From the NCBI RefSeq assembly GCF_000466745.1, contig NZ_ANNI01000009.1, positions 1-64,000 on the forward strand: 64,000 nt of DNA. The letters are read 5' to 3'. A program made the translations under genes and the position numbers. The stretch's first letter is position 1; the number at the start of each line of letters is the position of its first letter. Shown piece by piece: positions 1 through 7,821 of this stretch. The notes below the pieces were generated by a model. It made no database searches. It was not told the origin of the DNA and worked only from the letters and a program-made list of their open reading frames with translations. This stretch comes from Campylobacter concisus ATCC 51562. GTDB taxonomy: Bacteria; Campylobacterota; Campylobacteria; Campylobacterales; Campylobacteraceae.

Positions 1-68
1 GTTCAGTTGGTTAGAATGCCGCCCTGTCACGGCGGAGGTCGCGGGTTCGAGCCCCGTCCGCTGCGCCA
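1..68 (+). tRNA. tRNA-Asp (GTC), 5' end outside window
   Basis: The D-arm remnant, a CCGCC/GGCGG anticodon stem around the loop CTGTCAC (anticodon GTC), the T-arm with GGTTCGAG, and a 3' CCA at 66-68 are all visible. The first several acceptor and D-stem bases lie before the window. GTC reads Asp codons. Confidence 0.95.
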
Positions 69-160
69 TCTTTCATTCTTTGACTTTTATTTTTCCTAGT
101 TACTGAAATTCTTAGAAATAGTGTATTTTATTAAAATTTATGCTTTAAAAATCTATGCAT

Positions 161-293
161 AAGACAAATTAAAAAATAAAACCTAAGTTATCACCACCAA
201 ATCGCATATATTTAAAAATAAATCTTTTTCTAAAATTTCTAAATAATTGATACAAGACAAATTAAAATTAATATTTTTATCTCTAAGTTATCA
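161..293 (+). repeat. Duplicated two-part motif upstream of ribB
   Basis: AAGACAAATTA occurs at 161-171 and again at 254-264. Each copy is followed by CTAAGTTATCA (183-193 and 283-293). The second copy ends ten bases before a TATAAT box at 303-308, a position typical of operators or activator sites. The binding protein is unknown. No FMN-riboswitch-like structured leader is apparent in the 265 bp between the tRNA and ribB. Confidence 0.5.
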
Positions 294-302
294 AAAAATC
301 AA

Positions 303-308
303 TATAAT
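303..308 (+). promoter_or_regulatory. Putative sigma70 -10 box of ribB
   Basis: TATAAT lies 25 bases before the ribB start codon, in the AT-rich leader. This fits epsilonproteobacterial promoters, which depend mainly on the -10 element. No -35 is recognisable. Confidence 0.5.
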
Positions 309-333
309 CGTAAAAATTTAATAAGGGAAATTT

Positions 334-1353
334 ATGGCATTTGAAAATGTATTAAAAGCGATTGAAGATATAAAAAATGGCAAAATGGTAATTATGGTCG
401 ATGACGAAGACCGTGAGAATGAAGGAGACTTGGTCTTTTCAGCGGCAAGCAGCGATATGCAAAAGGTAAATTTTGCGATCACTCATGCAAAAGGTGTGCT
501 TTGCCTTGCAATGGATGAAGCAAATGCAAAAAGACTTGATTTGCCGCTAATGGTTTCTAAAAATACATCTAGTCATGAAACCGCATTTACTGTCACAATT
601 GACGCAAAGGAAGCAACGACAGGCGTAAGTGCTTATGAGCGAGATATGACGATTAGACTTGCTGCTAGTACTGATTCAGTGCCTGAAAATTTTGTAAGGC
701 CTGGGCATATATTTCCGCTTATTGCAAAAAAAGGTGGTGTCCTCGTTCGTACAGGTCACACTGAAGGATCAGTTGATCTTTGCAAACTCGCTGGCGTTAG
801 TCCAATGGCAGCGATTTGCGAGATCGTAAAAGAAGATGGCACAATGGCAAGACGTGATTATTTGGAGGAATTTTGTAAAAAATTTAACCTAAATATGATA
901 AGCGTTTCTGAATTAGTAGAATACAGACTTAGCCACGAAAGCTTAATAGAGGTTTCGCCCGCAAAGAATGTAAAAATCTGTGGTTTTGAAGCAAAAAGAT
1001 ATGACATAAAAGATCACGAAAATAAAAATCACGCTGCCTATGTTTTCGGAGAGATAAAAGCGCAAACTAATGTAAAATTTCAAAAAATAAGAAAAGATCA
1101 TGAGCTTTTAAGTGGAGATAAATTTGATAATTTATTAAAGGCATTGGATTTTTTAAGTAAAAATGGCGGAGTGTTGCTATTTTTAGACAGCAATAAAAGC
1201 GATGCAAGCTCACAAAAAGATTATGGCATTGGGGCACAAATTTTAAAGTATTTTGGCATAAGCGAAATTGAGCTTTTAAGCTCAAATAAAAATAAAGAAT
1301 TTGTAAGCCTTGCAGGTTTTGGTCTTGATATAAAGGGCTATAAAGAAATTTAA
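334..1353 (+). CDS. ribB: 3,4-dihydroxy-2-butanone 4-phosphate synthase with degenerate GTP cyclohydrolase II domain
   Basis: This cytosolic enzyme makes the four-carbon riboflavin precursor from ribulose 5-phosphate. The N-terminal ~200 residues are a complete DHBP synthase: DDEDRENEGDL near residue 23 holds the acidic metal and substrate residues, and RTGHTEGSVDLCKLAG lies near residue 140. The C-terminal ~130 residues align with the RibA fold only at the end (KDYGIGAQILKYFGI). The cysteine-rich zinc site of active GTP cyclohydrolase II is absent, so RibA activity is probably supplied by another gene. The ATG follows AAGGGA at good spacing. The gene is monocistronic and converges on panB. 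Confidence 0.93.
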   Translation: MAFENVLKAIEDIKNGKMVIMVDDEDRENEGDLVFSAASSDMQKVNFAITHAKGVLCLAMDEANAKRLDLPLMVSKNTSSHETAFTVTIDAKEATTGVSAYERDMTIRLAASTDSVPENFVRPGHIFPLIAKKGGVLVRTGHTEGSVDLCKLAGVSPMAAICEIVKEDGTMARRDYLEEFCKKFNLNMISVSELVEYRLSHESLIEVSPAKNVKICGFEAKRYDIKDHENKNHAAYVFGEIKAQTNVKFQKIRKDHELLSGDKFDNLLKALDFLSKNGGVLLFLDSNKSDASSQKDYGIGAQILKYFGISEIELLSSNKNKEFVSLAGFGLDIKGYKEI

Positions 1354-1400
1354 ATAGATAGCCTTTTGGCGCTTTTTATTTAACGCGGATATTAATCATC

Positions 1401-2210
1401 CTAATAGCAAAATTCTTCACTTGGGAAAATTTTGCCTTTTACATCATTTGCGTAGGATTGCACGCTCTTTCTTACAATATCCGCTCCATCAAGATAGCGT
1501 TTTACAAATTTTGGTTTAAAGTCTTCAAAAAACCCAAGCATATCAGACCATACAAGCACTTGTCCATCGACGTTTACTCCAGATCCGATACCAATAACTG
1601 GTACATGAACTTGCTTTGTTATCTCGCTAGCCACACTACTCATCGTACCTTCAAGCAAGATACCAAACGCTCCAGCTTGCTCAAATGCCAAAGCCTCTTC
1701 AACTAGCCTTTTTGCCTCTATCTCGCTTCTGCCTTTTATCTTATATCCACCTTCAAATTTATAAAACTGAGGCTTTAAGCCAATGTGAGCCATAACGTTT
1801 ATGCCCTCTTCACAAAGGCGCTTTACTAAATTTACTTGGTGCATGCCAACTTCGAGCTTTGCCGCATCGGCATTTGTCTGTTTAAAAAATTTCATCGCAT
1901 TTTTTATTGCTTGCTTTTCATTTGTGTAGCTACCAAATGGCATATCAGCCATGATAAAAGTATTTTTAGCTCCATTACAAACTGCCTTTGTATGATAAAG
2001 CATGGCGTTCATGTCCGCACTTATCGTACTTTCTTGCATATTAAAACTCATATTTAAGCTATCGCCAACCAAAATAATATCAGCATAATCATCAAAAAGC
2101 TTAGCAAATAGCGCATCATAGGCAGTTATCATTACAATAGGCTCAATGCCTTTTTTATTTTTTATATCATTTATGCTTAGTTTTTTCTTCTGAGTTTTTT
2201 CATTTTTCAT
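1401..2210 (-). CDS. panB: 3-methyl-2-oxobutanoate hydroxymethyltransferase
   Basis: PanB transfers a hydroxymethyl group from methylene-THF to alpha-ketoisovalerate, the first committed step of pantothenate and CoA synthesis. The family core is complete: MITAYDALFAKLFDD, ILVGDSLNM, FIMADMPFGSY, and AHIGLKPQ with the GILLEGT segment. I start at the ATG at 2210. It has GGAG five bases upstream, whereas the in-frame TTG at 2222 would place that GGAG inside the gene. The resulting 269 residues match the usual length. No other pan gene is adjacent. Confidence 0.95.
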   Translation of the reverse strand: MKNEKTQKKKLSINDIKNKKGIEPIVMITAYDALFAKLFDDYADIILVGDSLNMSFNMQESTISADMNAMLYHTKAVCNGAKNTFIMADMPFGSYTNEKQAIKNAMKFFKQTNADAAKLEVGMHQVNLVKRLCEEGINVMAHIGLKPQFYKFEGGYKIKGRSEIEAKRLVEEALAFEQAGAFGILLEGTMSSVASEITKQVHVPVIGIGSGVNVDGQVLVWSDMLGFFEDFKPKFVKRYLDGADIVRKSVQSYANDVKGKIFPSEEFCY

Positions 2211-2264
2211 TGCAAGCTCCAAGGATTTTTAGCTAAAAGGCTAACAATTTTATCAAATTTTTGC

Positions 2265-2270
2265 TACAAT
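2265..2270 (+). promoter_or_regulatory. Putative -10 box of the HPt gene
   Basis: TACAAT, preceded by a T-rich stretch, lies 26 bases before the HPt start codon and just upstream of the divergent panB start. Confidence 0.4.
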
Positions 2271-2296
2271 TACGCCAATTTCTTAAGGACATAAAA

Positions 2297-2701
2297 ATGG
2301 GTATATTAAAAAGGCTTGAAATAGATTACTCTTATGATATAGTTGAAGAATTTTTATCTCACTATGCTTTAATGTGCGATTTACTCGAGCCTTTGATAAT
2401 AAATTTAGGAAGAGCTGATAAATATAAAGATAGTATCTTAGAGCTTACTAGGATTTTTCATAATATTAAATCAGCAGCAGGGTTCATGCATCTTGATCCG
2501 ATATTAAAGCTTACAACTTTAGCTGAAGAGATAACTCAAGAGGCAAGAAGTCTAAAAGGACCAGCAAATGATAAATTTATAGATTGGTTGCTGCTTATTA
2601 GCGATCAGTTTAATAAATATAAAGATGATGTCGAGAACGATTTTGAATATTTTAGCGTTCTTGAGCCAAAAATCATTGATGTGCCTGCAAAACTTAACTA
2701 A
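2297..2701 (+). CDS. Stand-alone histidine phosphotransfer (HPt) domain protein
   Basis: A small all-helical protein of 134 residues. It carries the HPt signature FHNIKSAAGFM, with His55 as predicted phospho-acceptor and Lys58 three residues later. There is no kinase, receiver or membrane segment, so it would act as a soluble phosphorelay intermediate. The ATG at 2297 has AAGGAC seven bases upstream, and I prefer it over an upstream TTG without a ribosome site. No histidine kinase is adjacent; the nearest two-component genes are at 7.8-9.6 kb on the other strand. Partner unknown. Confidence 0.75.
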   Translation: MGILKRLEIDYSYDIVEEFLSHYALMCDLLEPLIINLGRADKYKDSILELTRIFHNIKSAAGFMHLDPILKLTTLAEEITQEARSLKGPANDKFIDWLLLISDQFNKYKDDVENDFEYFSVLEPKIIDVPAKLN

Positions 2702-2727
2702 ATAATTCACTAACCATTTTATTTTTT

Positions 2728-3086
2728 GGGAGCGACTTGGCTTCGACAGGAGCAGAGTGTGTACGGTGGCACGTCGCTTTGAGCAAAGCGTAAAAAGCTC
2801 AAATTAAATTTAAACGCAAACAACGTTAATTTCGCTCCTGCTTACGCTAAAGCTGCGTAAGTTCAGTTGAGCCTTGCTTAGTCTAATTCTAGCTAGGACA
2901 AAAGCAAGTAATTTAGCTAGAGTAGGCTCGTAAAGTGACTGCTTGCTAGCTGAAATTTTAGTCTTAGTCTAAATTTTGGTTTTGGAAAGTGAGCCTTTTT
3001 AGATGAAATTTTCACTTTTGCTAAGCGTGTAGAGGCTGTATACATTTTGTTTTTGGACAGGGGTTCGATCCCCCTCGCTTCCACCA
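2728..3086 (+). ncRNA. ssrA: Transfer-messenger RNA (tmRNA)
   Basis: It begins GGGAGCGACTTGGCTTCGAC and ends with a T-arm (GGGGTTCGATCCCC), acceptor strand CGCTTCC and CCA, so the tRNA-like halves pair. The resume reading frame at 2816-2860 encodes the tag ANNVNFAPAYAKAA followed by TAA, very close to the C. jejuni tag. It is a standard one-piece tmRNA for trans-translation rescue of stalled ribosomes with SmpB. Confidence 0.98.
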
Positions 3087-3135
3087 TTCTTTTTATTTAC
3101 ACTATAAATACAAAAATTTATCAGATAAATAGAAT

Positions 3136-4023
3136 CTAAAAGAGTTCTTCTGACTCAAAATAATTTTGTGAAATATTTTGCTCTTTTTCATTAGTATTTA
3201 CATGAAGCACATAATAGCCTATCTGTGTGTTGCTAGCGTCTATTAATGGTACCACGCAAAAGTAGTGCGTTTTATAAACGTAAAATTCATATTCTTTAAA
3301 ATTAATATCACGCAAAAAACCTACAATATTTAAATTTGCACTGCTTAAATTTTCGATGTAGTAATCATTTAAAATTTGATTACTTGGAATGCTTTTACGA
3401 GATGGCATCTTGTCTTTTGCCAAAAGAACAAATAGATCAATTCCTTGCTTTTTAAAATAATTTCCAAGTGAGTCAAAATTTAACAAAACCTCGATGTTGC
3501 CAATAATTTTACCATCACGTATTACGTTTGAGACAGCCCTTATATGCGTTCCAGCATACCACGCCTCGATGCCGACCATGGGCTTGTTTTGATGCCTTGA
3601 CTCTTGCACTAAAAACCTACTACTAGCGATCATATCGCCATATCTGTTTAGATCCCAACTCCTTACATAGCTTTTTAGATCTTTATCATAAATATGAAGC
3701 TTAATGTTGTTATACATCAATGCTGCGCCAAGGGTTTTGGTTAAATTTTCGATATTTTTTATACATTCATCGCGACTTTGCCCTAGCAAGCACATTTGTA
3801 TAGACTCATTTTGAGCAAGCAAGGTAGAGATCGCCATTGATGAAAATTTCTCATCATCTATACTTTTATTAAGCTGTTTTACCTGGTAATCAAAAAAGAC
3901 TCGCATATTATTTTGCATCTTTTCAGCCATATAAGAGCTATAAAGAAAGTAAAAAAGCCATCCAAGTACTATGATAAAGATAAAAACGATATAGACATTA
4001 AGATATTTTTTATATTTATTCAA
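3136..4023 (-). CDS. Membrane-anchored Cache-type sensory protein without output domain
   Basis: The 295-residue protein has one N-terminal membrane helix (about residues 9-30). A large periplasmic region follows that resembles double-Cache sensors: a long helix with LAQNESIQMCLLG, then IKLHIYDKDLKSYVRSWD and a VSNVIRDGKIIGNIEVLLNF strand. The protein then stops: there is no second membrane helix, HAMP, kinase or methyl-accepting domain. Its start overlaps the end of the HIT gene by 8 bases, so the two are probably co-transcribed. It may be an orphan sensor, a binding protein for another receptor, or the remnant of a chemoreceptor. Confidence 0.65.
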   Translation of the reverse strand: MNKYKKYLNVYIVFIFIIVLGWLFYFLYSSYMAEKMQNNMRVFFDYQVKQLNKSIDDEKFSSMAISTLLAQNESIQMCLLGQSRDECIKNIENLTKTLGAALMYNNIKLHIYDKDLKSYVRSWDLNRYGDMIASSRFLVQESRHQNKPMVGIEAWYAGTHIRAVSNVIRDGKIIGNIEVLLNFDSLGNYFKKQGIDLFVLLAKDKMPSRKSIPSNQILNDYYIENLSSANLNIVGFLRDINFKEYEFYVYKTHYFCVVPLIDASNTQIGYYVLHVNTNEKEQNISQNYFESEELF

Positions 4024-4387
4024 AACTAGCCCTTAACTTTTCTTCTAAAAATTTTGCAAATTTATCAAATTCTGGTAATGCAAGCTCGCTTTTTCTTTTT
4101 GGATTAGCCCAAACACTATCTGGGAAAAATGCGTCATCACTAAATCTAGCAATGACATGAATATGCACGTGTGGCACGTAGTTTCCAAAGCTTGCAATGT
4201 TTATTTTGGTTGGTTTATAAAACTCAAGCATAGCCTTTTCGCTTATAAGCATCGCCTCAAAAAGCCTTGCCCTACTCGCTTCATCGCAATCGCTTAGCTC
4301 ACGAAATGGCTTAATGGTAAAAATTTTTATCCATGGAAGTTCGTTGTCTTCACGCTCGATTTTTATAAATTTATCTTCATAGATCAT
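4016..4387 (-). CDS. HIT family nucleotide hydrolase
   Basis: The 123-residue protein carries the histidine triad HVHIHVIAR, where the middle histidine attacks the alpha-phosphate of nucleotide adducts. N-terminal strands are MIYEDKFIKIERED and LPWIKIFTIKPF. I start at the ATG at 4387 because AGGAAC lies just upstream; the longer open frame enters the preceding permease gene out of frame. It sits between an AI-2E-family permease and the Cache protein in a tight minus-strand series. Substrate unknown. Confidence 0.88.
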   Translation of the reverse strand: MIYEDKFIKIEREDNELPWIKIFTIKPFRELSDCDEASRARLFEAMLISEKAMLEFYKPTKINIASFGNYVPHVHIHVIARFSDDAFFPDSVWANPKRKSELALPEFDKFAKFLEEKLRASFE

Positions 4388-4401
4388 ATTTGTTCCTATT
4401 T

Positions 4402-5442
4402 TTATACGAAATTTCTCTCTCTTAAAAGCGTATAAAGCTTGATAGTCGAGATAAAAAATGTCACGATCGCTGGTCCAAGGATCACGCCCCAAAACCCAAA
4501 TGTCGTGATACCTGCAAGCATCGCAAAGAATATAAGAAGCTCATTTATCTTTGTTGGTATTTTAACCAGCTTTGAGTTTATAAATTTAATAACAAGTGGT
4601 TTTAAAAGCGTATCAGCTGCAAATGAGATCACTACGATCGTATAAATTGCGATAGTTATCGCTGCTGCTGTGTTGCCATTTGCAAACTCATAAATACTAA
4701 TAGGCGCCCATGCCAAAATACCGCCAACAACTGGAATAAGCGAAGCAAAGCTAAAAAAGATGCCAGTTAGCACGCCATCATAGCCGTAAAAGCTTGTGAC
4801 AATAGCAAATAAAAAGCCTTGGATTATCATATTTGCAATGGTTGAGTAAAAAACGACACTCATCACGTTGCCAACTTCGCTTAAAATAGACTCTGTATCA
4901 TCTTGCTTTAGCGGAAGTGCATATTTTAGATAGCTGATGAGTTCATTGCCATAAAGATTGCAAAAGAAGAAAAAGACCAAAATAATAATCATATCAACGC
5001 CAAATTTAAGGCTTAACTTACCCAGGCTTGCAAGATTTGCCGCAATTTGAGAAAAAAGCATTTTAATATCAAGTCCGCCGATAAATTCTTTTATCTTTGG
5101 CTCTAAAAAATTTATCGACTCAGGCATCCTAAAATCATAATTTTTGATAAATTCGATAGTCTTTGTGACATTGTTTATATCAAAGCCAGCTGCGTATTTT
5201 GCGATCTCAACTACCGCATAAAGAAGTGGGGCGATAAATAAGCAAAGAAGCACAGACGTGGTAAGAGCTGATGAAAGCGTCTTGCGGTTTTTAGTGAGCG
5301 ATAAAAATGCGATTTGGACATTTGAAACCGCGACAGCAAGCAGTGCAGCGATAAAAATATCAAGCAGATATGGTTTAAAAAGATAGACCACTAAAGCCAA
5401 AGCACAAAGTACAAAAATTCCAAAAAATAGTCTATTGTTCAT
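4402..5442 (-). CDS. AI-2E family transporter (PerM/UPF0118)
   Basis: A 346-residue inner-membrane protein with about eight hydrophobic segments, including paired N-terminal helices and a central soluble stretch around residues 100-140. The C-terminal GFLFAIVTSFYGYDG, LIPVVGGILAWAP and GFWGVILGPAIVTF segments are typical of the family. Members have been linked to AI-2 efflux or ion/proton exchange, so the substrate cannot be assigned. The ATG lies downstream of an AAGGGAG site. Confidence 0.85.
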   Translation of the reverse strand: MNNRLFFGIFVLCALALVVYLFKPYLLDIFIAALLAVAVSNVQIAFLSLTKNRKTLSSALTTSVLLCLFIAPLLYAVVEIAKYAAGFDINNVTKTIEFIKNYDFRMPESINFLEPKIKEFIGGLDIKMLFSQIAANLASLGKLSLKFGVDMIIILVFFFFCNLYGNELISYLKYALPLKQDDTESILSEVGNVMSVVFYSTIANMIIQGFLFAIVTSFYGYDGVLTGIFFSFASLIPVVGGILAWAPISIYEFANGNTAAAITIAIYTIVVISFAADTLLKPLVIKFINSKLVKIPTKINELLIFFAMLAGITTFGFWGVILGPAIVTFFISTIKLYTLLRERNFV

Positions 5443-5658
5443 CTTGCTCCCTTAAAATGGGGTAATTATAGCAAATTTATCAAAGCTGCTCATTTGCTTC
5501 CCAAATTTGCTCAATCTCTTTGCCATCAAGCTTGCAAAGCTAGCAAGTACGGCTAGGCTTTTGGCATTTTTAGCATGCTACTGGCGCTTAGTAAATTTAG
5601 ATAAATTTATAGTTTTACGCAAAATTTCTAGCTCAAAAGCTCCTACAAATTTAGACTT

Positions 5659-6738
5659 TTACGTGCACTGAAAATTTGCCCCGACGATCTCGCATTCATC
5701 ACATATTTGAACATATATAGTTCCCTCGCCATCTACTAGACTTCCAAGAGGAATTTGTGCTAGATATTTCATGCTTTTGCTACATTTTGGACATTTTAAA
5801 TACTCAGCATCTTGCTCCCACTGTGGATATCCACCAAGCAAAATTTCACTATCTATCATATACGAGTAGTGAGCGCAAACCTCGCTGGCTAGCTCAAAAT
5901 TTTGCCCATCAAGCGTTGCCACAGCATCTCTTAAATAGTCCTCACTCTCACCCTCGCCTACTACCTCTGTTTGCACATTATTGCCATCATTTTGGCAAAA
6001 ATACTGCACAAGGACAACGCATGTTGGGCAAAATTTAAGCACAGCATCGTTTTTAAGCTCTAGCCCAAGTCGCTTTAGACTCTCTTTTTTGATGGTGAAT
6101 TCCAGCATCTCACCGCTACAAAATTTACATTTTTCATCGCTCAGTGCTTTAAATTTAACGTCTGCATCTGCGTTTTGGCTTGGCTCACATGTAAAACACC
6201 TATCAAAAACTAGGCTTTTTCTCTTACCACTCTCGTCAAAGCTCCAGCCAGCAACCTGAGCGTATGCATCAGTATCGACGTGAAGCTTTGCCTTCCAAGG
6301 CTTTGGCGCATTATAGAGCTTAAAAAATAGCTCCCTCACCACCTCATCGCCCTGCCATGCAAGTGCACAAAGGATGTGATTTATTTTTACGATATTTTCA
6401 GCGCCATTAAGCCTATTTATGAGCTCATCTCTCACGTCGCTTGGGGCGTTTTTGTAAATTTCAAATGGGTAGTATTCACGCTCTTTTGTCACTTCTCTTA
6501 TTATCTGCTCGTCGCAAATGCCATGCAGGTAGAAAATATAGACAAGATCGCTATAAATTTCATCGTATTTGCCTATCTCATCTGTGTGAGCTAGGACATT
6601 TTTTAGCTTTTGTTTGATCTCATCTTCGCTTAAACCTTGATAAAACTCCAGCTTCTCTTTTTGCCTGCAATCATAGCAGATCCCATCAAAGTAAATCGTC
6701 CTTTGCTTGCACTTAGGACAAAGATGTGGCTCGCTCAT
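5659..6738 (-). CDS. Cysteine-rich protein with three zinc knuckles
   Basis: The 359-residue soluble protein has paired CxxC motifs at its start (Cys7, Cys10, Cys21, Cys24), in its middle (CKFC and CPTC) and at its end (CPKC and CDEC). This suggests three zinc ribbons. The segment LLGGYPQWEQDAEYLKCPKC, followed by MKYLAQIPLG, resembles the DUF1963 (YwqG-like) family, where a GGxPxW motif precedes a CPxC. No catalytic residues can be assigned. It lies 23 bases downstream of ruvB on the same strand and is probably read through from it. Confidence 0.7.
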   Translation of the reverse strand: MSEPHLCPKCKQRTIYFDGICYDCRQKEKLEFYQGLSEDEIKQKLKNVLAHTDEIGKYDEIYSDLVYIFYLHGICDEQIIREVTKEREYYPFEIYKNAPSDVRDELINRLNGAENIVKINHILCALAWQGDEVVRELFFKLYNAPKPWKAKLHVDTDAYAQVAGWSFDESGKRKSLVFDRCFTCEPSQNADADVKFKALSDEKCKFCSGEMLEFTIKKESLKRLGLELKNDAVLKFCPTCVVLVQYFCQNDGNNVQTEVVGEGESEDYLRDAVATLDGQNFELASEVCAHYSYMIDSEILLGGYPQWEQDAEYLKCPKCSKSMKYLAQIPLGSLVDGEGTIYVQICDECEIVGANFQCT

Positions 6739-6761
6739 TTTTGCTCCAAATTTAAATTTCG

Positions 6762-7772
6762 CTACTCAAAAAGCCCTTTTTCGATGTCGATCTTGACGTT
6801 AAAGGTCTCAAAGCACTTCGCACTAGCGATCCTGCCCTTTGCGGTGCGCTCGATAAAGCCATTTGCAAGCAGATATGGCTCGATGACGTCCTCAACCGTG
6901 CCCTCATCCTCGCTAAGTGCCGCTGCGATCGTGCTAAGTCCCATAGGACGGCGCCTTGCTTGCATCAAAATTTCTAAATACCTAATATCCATCTCGTCAA
7001 ATCCAAGCGAATTTACCCCAAGCGCGTTAAGCCCCTCTTTTGCGCGCTCGTGGCTGATGATTAGCTCGTCATTTACCTCGGCAAAATCGCGAATTCGCTT
7101 TAATAGTCTAAGAGCGATCCTAGGCGTGGCACGTGAGCGTTTGGCGATCTCAAGCGAGGCGTTTTTGTCGCACTCTTTGCCAAGCTTGGCAGAGGCTATC
7201 TGCACGATACGGCTTAGCTCGCTGCTTGTGTAAAACTGCAGTCTAAAATCCATCCCAAAGCGGTCTCTTAAAGGCGCTGAGATCATGCCAGCACGCGTCG
7301 TTGCGCCAATAAGTGTAAATTTTGGCAGGTCTATCTTGATAGTCTGGGCAGCCGGCCCTGAGCCTATGATGATGTCTAGCCTAAAGTCCTCCATCGCAGG
7401 ATAGAGCACCTCTTCGATAGCTGGGCTTAGGCGGTGTATCTCGTCGATAAAAAGCACGTCGCCCTCTTGTAAATTTGTAAGGATCGCTGCAAGGTCGCCA
7501 CTCTTTTCTATCATCGGCGCTGCGGTCATTTTGATGCTTACACCCATTTCGTTTGCGATGATGTGAGCAAGGGTGGTTTTGCCAAGCCCTGGAGGGCCGT
7601 AAAATAGCACGTGATCTAGGCACTCATTTCGCTTTTTGGCTGCTTTTATAAAGACATCTAAATTTTGTTTTATCTTTTCTTGTCCGATGTAGTCTTCAAA
7701 TTTTGTCGGTCTAAGCGAGACTTCAAAGTCATTTTCAAAGCTTACTTTTTCGATTTCAACGATTCTATCCAA
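6762..7772 (-). CDS. ruvB: Holliday junction branch migration helicase RuvB
   Basis: RuvB is the AAA+ motor that, with RuvA, drives branch migration of Holliday junctions. The 336-residue protein is full length. It has [18 protein letters not shown], Walker [10 protein letters not shown], Walker [10 protein letters not shown], sensor 1 ATTRAG, the arginine finger region APLRDRFG and a C-terminal winged helix ([20 protein letters not shown]). RuvA and RuvC are not next to it, which is common in this class. It is third after the two-component genes on the same strand. Confidence 0.97.
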   Translation of the reverse strand: MDRIVEIEKVSFENDFEVSLRPTKFEDYIGQEKIKQNLDVFIKAAKKRNECLDHVLFYGPPGLGKTTLAHIIANEMGVSIKMTAAPMIEKSGDLAAILTNLQEGDVLFIDEIHRLSPAIEEVLYPAMEDFRLDIIIGSGPAAQTIKIDLPKFTLIGATTRAGMISAPLRDRFGMDFRLQFYTSSELSRIVQIASAKLGKECDKNASLEIAKRSRATPRIALRLLKRIRDFAEVNDELIISHERAKEGLNALGVNSLGFDEMDIRYLEILMQARRRPMGLSTIAAALSEDEGTVEDVIEPYLLANGFIERTAKGRIASAKCFETFNVKIDIEKGLFE

Positions 7773-7821
7773 AGTTTTTCCTTCTAAATTTAAGGCTTCA
7801 TTTTACGCTTTTATGCTTAAT

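Noticed and set aside
69..333. FMN riboswitch in front of ribB
   Set aside because: The leader is unstructured AT-rich DNA without the conserved RFN core; only the duplicated motif stands out.
3087..3135. Integration site with a prophage or island after tmRNA
   Set aside because: tmRNA is a common integration site, but no integrase, direct repeat of the tmRNA end or foreign genes follow.
6637..7233. Long open frame antisense to ruvB and the zinc-knuckle gene
   Set aside because: It lies opposite two convincing genes, has low-complexity Ser/Pro-rich sequence and no ribosome site.
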